Notes under the pieces: generated by a model
Seen by the model: only the letters and a program-made list of their open reading frames with translations
Told to the model about the DNA's origin: nothing
The model's database searches: none
Shown here: positions 59,833-64,000 of the stretch, in pieces
How positions within the stretch are numbered: the stretch's first letter is position 1
Layout of the letters: each line of letters opens with the position of its first letter
Assembly: GCA_016214985.1 (NCBI GenBank)
Contig: JACRMM010000044.1
Coordinates: forward strand, 1 to 64,000
Length of the DNA stretch: 64,000 bases
Origin: Deltaproteobacteria bacterium
GTDB lineage: Bacteria; Desulfobacterota; Deferrisomatia; Deferrisomatales; JACRMM01
Direction: 5' to 3'
Made by a program: the position numbers and the translations under genes

Positions 59833-62800
59833 GTGTCTTCTCGCCCCTTCTGCGCGCTCGCTGCGCTTCTGCTGTGCCTCCTGCTCGGGCCCCCGGCCGG
59901 AATGGCTGCGAGTGACCGGTGGGAGCCCTATCCGCCGGCGGATGCGGCGCGGGGCTTTCCGGGCGGCGGCCCCTGGGGCGGGTGGGTCCGACGCCTCACC
60001 AGCCCGGCTCCGGCCGCGGGAACGACCCTCTGGGCGGCCACGGCGGGAGGAGTCTTCGTTTCCACCGACGGCGGGGCCCACTGGACCGCGCGAAGCGAAG
60101 GGCTCGGGAGCCGCGACGTCAGCGACGTCGCGGTGTGCGCGGCGGCTCCGGCCGCGCTGATCGCCTCGACGCAGGGGGCAGGCCTTTATCTGTCGTCGAG
60201 CGCGGGGCGCACGTGGTCGCGGGTGCCCCCGTCCGCGTTGCCCTTCACCGGCCAGGCGCGCGACTTCTTCGCCGCAGTGGGCATCTCGCCTCGGACGCCT
60301 TCGCACCTCCTCGCGGGCACCTCGGACGGCGTCGGCGACCTCCTCCTCGTCTCCACCGACGGCGGCATCACCTGGACCGTGGCCCAGGCCAACACGCCCG
60401 TGTCCCGGATCGTGTTCGCGGCCGACGGCGATGCCTTCGTGGCGACCCTCAACGGGCGCCTCTTCCGCGTGGATTTCCCCGACCCGGCCGTTCCGTTGCC
60501 CCCGCTGCCCGGGGTGAGCCTGTTCGGTGCGTTGCCGACGAGCGCACCGGTCGTCGACCTCTCGCTGCCCGGAGGCGACGGAACGCGGGTCCTGGCCAGC
60601 CAGGGGGGAGCGGGCCTGTGGCGGAGCACCTTCGACGGCAGCAACTGGTCGGCGTGGGCCGACGTCGGCCGGCCGACCGCGCTTCAGTTGTGCCTCGGAT
60701 GCCCGGAGTGCGACAACTGCGCCGCGGACCCTTACGTGGCAGCGGCCCTCGAGATCGACGCGGTCGCCAGCCATCCCGCGCAGCCCGACCGGATCTGGTT
60801 TCACGTGTATGACCCGGCCCAGGGGAAGCAGTCCGGCCTCTACGAGAGCACCGATCTCGGCGCGACTTTCACTGCGTCGACGCTCCCGGAGCGAGGCCAG
60901 GAGGTGTGGAGCCTGCTCGCTGCGGGTTCCTCCCTGTGGCTCGGTGAGTCCAAGGCAGGGGCATTTCGCCTCGGCCTTCCGGCCGGGGGTTGGACCTGGG
61001 CGAGTGACGGGCTGGCCGCCTTCGACGCCTTCGACCTCGACTTCGACCCGGTGTCGCCGGGCGCCCTGGCCGTTTCGGGCGGGGGAAGCCCGACCCTCTC
61101 GGGCAACGGCGGAATGGTCCTATGGAGCCCGTCCGGAGGGAACTGGGTCCGCCGGCCCGGCGACCTGCACGACGAGCCCGGAACGTTCCCAGCGTCCACG
61201 ACGTCGCTCGTCCGGTACCGCGGCAGCGAGCTGTGGCTTTCGACCGTGCCGCGGGGCCTCTACAGCAGTGCGGACGGCGGGCTGACGTGGGCTCCTCACC
61301 GCGTGAGCATCTCCGGTTCCTCCGAGGGGATCCTCGCGGGGCTCGCCTTCGCTCCGGGCGACCCCGCCGCGGGGGTTGCGGGTACGATGAACGCGGTGTT
61401 CTCCACCGCGGACGGGGGGCTTACCTGGGTTTGGAACGACGCGCTCGGCGCGCCAACCTGGTCCCAGGGCTGGCTCGTGCGGGTCGACCCGCGCCTTCCG
61501 CGAGGGTTCGCCGTCGCGGGGAGCGAAGGGTTCGACGGCCGGGTCTACGCCACCGAGGACGGCGGCACGACGTGGAATGCGGCCGGCACGCTCCCGGGCC
61601 GGCAGATCGTGTCGTTCGCCACGGCGGAGCAGGATCCCGGCCGCTGGCTCGCGGGCACCGCGAGTGACGGCTTGTACGGCACGCTCCAGGGTGGCGACGA
61701 GTGGTCGCGCCTGACCGGCCTGCCCCAGCCCGGCACGGCGTCGGCGGTGGCGGCGGGGCGGACGGCCGATCCTGTCCTGGCCGTGGCGCTGAAGGATCGC
61801 GGCGTCTTCGTGACGGCCGACGGGGGAGCGCACTGGAAGGCCTCGCTCGGGGGATTGTCCGGCTCGGCGGGCGGGGTGCCCGTCGTCCGCGGGATCTTCT
61901 TCGAGCCCGGCACGGGTCGCCTCCTGGCCGCGGTGCAGAACCGGGGGCTATGGTCGCTGGACCCGCCGTTCCGGGTCGCCGACCTGAGCGTTGCCGGCGG
62001 GTCGGCGTTCACCGCCAGCCGGCAGGTCTCCCTCGGGCTCTCCGGCGCTGCTCCCGGAGTGGCCCGGGTTCGCTTCCGCAACGAGGGCGGCGAGTGGGAC
62101 GCCTGGCGGCCCTACGCCTCGACGGTCTCCTGGGTGTTGTCGGAAGGACAGGGGACGAAGACGGTCTTTGCCGAGTTCGGGACCACGGCCGAAACGGCGC
62201 TCGGTCAGGCGACCGCGCGGATCACTCTGGGCTCGATCCGCCTCGATTGGCCGAACGACGGCGCAGTGACCGGGTACGCGCCCCAGCTGGCCTATACGGT
62301 GAGTGACCCCTCGGCTGCGGTCGCAGTGTTCGTCGACGACAAACCCGTGGCCCAGCGCGCGGGCGAGCCCCTCGCGGCGCTGGGAGAGGGAACGCACCGC
62401 GTCCGGGTTGAGGTGAGCGGTGGCCCGGGTGGAACCGCCAGCGACCGGGTGGTCTTCACCGTGGTGGACCGTGTGCCGCCGACGATCACCATCCAGACCC
62501 CGTCCGACGGGGTACAGACCAGTGCGGCCCCCTCCCTGGAGTACACGGTGAGCGACGGGACGGCCCGCGTGATCGTGGACGATGGCCTGCCAGCGAGCCT
62601 GCCGTCCGGCAGCGTGCTCGGACCCCTCGCCGATGGCCTTCACACGGTGTGGATCGAGGCGGTCGACGCCGCGGGCAACGTGGGTCGGGCGTTTGTGACC
62701 TTCACGGTCGCCCTGACCCCTGCGGACGGAGGGGGCGGTGACAGTGGCGGTGGTGGGGGAGGTGGGGGCGGCGGAGGGTGCTTCCTGCTCGCCTGCGGCG

Positions 62801-64000
62801 GCGCCGGGGCCTGGGGCGGCTGGTTCGCCGCCGCCGTCATCGCCGTTCTGCTCCTTGGGCCCGCGCCCGTCCGGGCAGCCGGGCCCTTCGGGGGATCGGT
62901 CACGGGCCTCGCGCTCGACGCCGAACACAACACCCCCCGCTGGGCGGCCACCTGGAGAGGGCTCTTCCGCTTCGACGGGGGGCGGTGGTCTCGGGTGGAC
63001 GCGCTCAAGCTTATGTCCCTTTCGGCCGTTCTAGATCTGGGAGGGCGCGTCGGCGTGGTCGCGGTGCCGGGGACCGTGCTGTGGAGCGAGGACGACGGCG
63101 CCACGTGGAGCGCGAAGGTTCAGGGGCTCGAGGGGAGGTATGGCCGGCGGGTGGACGACGTGCTGACGGTCGAGGCCGACCCCCGGGACCCCTCGCACGT
63201 GGTGCTGGGAGCGGCGGGCCAGGGACCCTTCGAGAGCCGCGACAGCGGCCGCTCGTGGCACCTTCTCCTGCCCGGTCTCGAGGAGGCGCCGCCGCCCGCG
63301 TTCCACCCCGCGGCCCTGCTGACCGCGGAGGGTGAGCGCCCGCTGCTCATGGGCACCGACGGCGCTGGCTTGTACGCCTGGCGGTCGGGGCGCTGGGAGA
63401 GCACGGGAGAGGGTCTCCCACCGCGCCTGCGGGTGCAGCGCCTCGCCGGCGATCCGCGCGACCCGAAGAAGGTCGCCCTGGGTGCCCGGGGCGACGGCCT
63501 TTGGACGAGCCGTGATGGGGGACTTTCTTGGACCCTCGCGCGCAAAGGCACGTACGGCATCGTCGACGCGGTTGCCTTCGGTGCCGCCGGAGCGCTTCTG
63601 TCGCACTTTTCCGAGGACGGCGCGGTGGTGGTCTCCGAGGGTGGCCCGGGGCCGGTGGTGAAGGAGCTCCGCGAGGCCCAGGTGCTCGCCCTGGAGGCAC
63701 GGGCCGAGGGCGGTTGGTTCGCCGGTGTCGCCCACGACGGCATTGCCCGGCTCTCCTCCGACGGGACGCTCGCCGGTTCCGAGGTCGCGGGGCTCGACGC
63801 CACGCGGGTGGGGGCCCTGGTGGGAGGAGACCGCAAGGGGGCTCTCTGGTGCGGCGACTCGAACGGGGTCTTCTCCTCCTCGGACGAGGGCGCCACCTGG
63901 CAGGCGCGCGACAAGGGGCTCCTGGGCGCTTCGATCGACGCCTTGCTGTGGCACAAGGGCGCGCTCTTCGCCGGGTCCGGAGGACAAGGGGTGTACCGGT
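59833..64000 (+). CDS. Giant Asp-box beta-propeller surface protein, cut by the window end
   Basis: At least 1389 residues, open to the window end. GTG 59833 has GGAGGA at 59820-59825. Signal peptide: residues 1-22. First half: a propeller with at least six Asp-box motifs of the type STDGGAHW, STDGGITW, SADGGLTW. A cysteine string CLGCPECDNC is at 287-296. Ig-like repeats span about 717-960. A glycine run is followed by Cys983 and a hydrophobic segment WFAAAVIAVLLLGPAPVRAA at about 997. A second propeller follows with SEDDGATW, SRDSGRSW, SRDGGLSW and SSDEGATW. The central part looks like a sorting or signal region between two fused propeller modules. Confidence 0.8.
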   Translation, partial: MSSRPFCALAALLLCLLLGPPAGMAASDRWEPYPPADAARGFPGGGPWGGWVRRLTSPAPAAGTTLWAATAGGVFVSTDGGAHWTARSEGLGSRDVSDVAVCAAAPAALIASTQGAGLYLSSSAGRTWSRVPPSALPFTGQARDFFAAVGISPRTPSHLLAGTSDGVGDLLLVSTDGGITWTVAQANTPVSRIVFAADGDAFVATLNGRLFRVDFPDPAVPLPPLPGVSLFGALPTSAPVVDLSLPGGDGTRVLASQGGAGLWRSTFDGSNWSAWADVGRPTALQLCLGCPECDNCAADPYVAAALEIDAVASHPAQPDRIWFHVYDPAQGKQSGLYESTDLGATFTASTLPERGQEVWSLLAAGSSLWLGESKAGAFRLGLPAGGWTWASDGLAAFDAFDLDFDPVSPGALAVSGGGSPTLSGNGGMVLWSPSGGNWVRRPGDLHDEPGTFPASTTSLVRYRGSELWLSTVPRGLYSSADGGLTWAPHRVSISGSSEGILAGLAFAPGDPAAGVAGTMNAVFSTADGGLTWVWNDALGAPTWSQGWLVRVDPRLPRGFAVAGSEGFDGRVYATEDGGTTWNAAGTLPGRQIVSFATAEQDPGRWLAGTASDGLYGTLQGGDEWSRLTGLPQPGTASAVAAGRTADPVLAVALKDRGVFVTADGGAHWKASLGGLSGSAGGVPVVRGIFFEPGTGRLLAAVQNRGLWSLDPPFRVADLSVAGGSAFTASRQVSLGLSGAAPGVARVRFRNEGGEWDAWRPYASTVSWVLSEGQGTKTVFAEFGTTAETALGQATARITLGSIRLDWPNDGAVTGYAPQLAYTVSDPSAAVAVFVDDKPVAQRAGEPLAALGEGTHRVRVEVSGGPGGTASDRVVFTVVDRVPPTITIQTPSDGVQTSAAPSLEYTVSDGTARVIVDDGLPASLPSGSVLGPLADGLHTVWIEAVDAAGNVGRAFVTFTVALTPADGGGGDSGGGGGGGGGGGCFLLACGGAGAWGGWFAAAVIAVLLLGPAPVRAAGPFGGSVTGLALDAEHNTPRWAATWRGLFRFDGGRWSRVDALKLMSLSAVLDLGGRVGVVAVPGTVLWSEDDGATWSAKVQGLEGRYGRRVDDVLTVEADPRDPSHVVLGAAGQGPFESRDSGRSWHLLLPGLEEAPPPAFHPAALLTAEGERPLLMGTDGAGLYAWRSGRWESTGEGLPPRLRVQRLAGDPRDPKKVALGARGDGLWTSRDGGLSWTLARKGTYGIVDAVAFGAAGALLSHFSEDGAVVVSEGGPGPVVKELREAQVLALEARAEGGWFAGVAHDGIARLSSDGTLAGSEVAGLDATRVGALVGGDRKGALWCGDSNGVFSSSDEGATWQARDKGLLGASIDALLWHKGALFAGSGGQGVYR

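Overview
The window is a GC-rich stretch of chromosome from a Gram-negative bacterium. I count 71 canonical CXXCH heme motifs in eight proteins. It also has a CbcL-type inner-membrane cytochrome, a very large cytochrome with the Geobacter-type CX4CH...CXXCH pair, and a UshA-like protein read through an in-frame UGA. Together these point to the Desulfuromonadia or a relative (Desulfobacterota-type metal or sulfur respirers). The lineage is inferred from gene content only. I saw no rRNA, tRNA or CRISPR array.

Layout. 1-1300 holds four very small stress or membrane proteins (CsbD-like, two membrane peptides, one lipoprotein). 1.4-7.5 kb (minus strand) encodes a DUF1318 lipoprotein, a YdbH/AsmA-like envelope protein and a DUF4139 protein. 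7.5-13 kb looks accessory: an acyl-CoA synthetase in wide gene-poor flanks with perfect inverted repeats, an AbrB/PIN toxin-antitoxin pair and a DUF234 ATPase. 13-29 kb is mostly housekeeping: tesA divergent from ybbA-ybbP, a ComEA-like protein, a TauE/SafE permease, PII, a B12-type radical SAM protein, dprA-smg-topA, and yggU-yggT-proC-yggS-maf.

29.1-35.5 kb is a respiratory block: a candidate selenoprotein (metallophosphatase-like plus four hemes) with a SECIS-like hairpin right after its UGA, a 9-heme CbcL homologue, and a NapC-anchored cytochrome with 17 CXXCH and one CX3CH. 35.5-47 kb returns to housekeeping (def, fmt, DUF116, polyprenyl synthase, YhaM-like nuclease, rsmI, yifB, transketolase). 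Within it lie a tetraheme cytochrome and a 214-bp element with terminal inverted repeats that supplies the stop codon of the YhaM-like gene.

47-64 kb is the most unusual region. Two TlpA-type thioredoxins diverge from a tightly packed plus-strand run: an ECF sigma factor, a small exported protein, a zinc-type anti-sigma factor carrying a glycogen-binding-like (CBM48/AMPK-beta type) module outside the membrane, a 9-heme cytochrome, a thioredoxin-fold protein, a carboxypeptidase-regulatory-domain triheme cytochrome, a beta-propeller lipoprotein, a 1405-residue cytochrome with at least 21 hemes, a tetraheme cytochrome, and a giant Asp-box propeller protein that runs off the window. The working hypothesis is an ECF-controlled outer-surface electron-transfer system that includes its own thiol-redox helpers.
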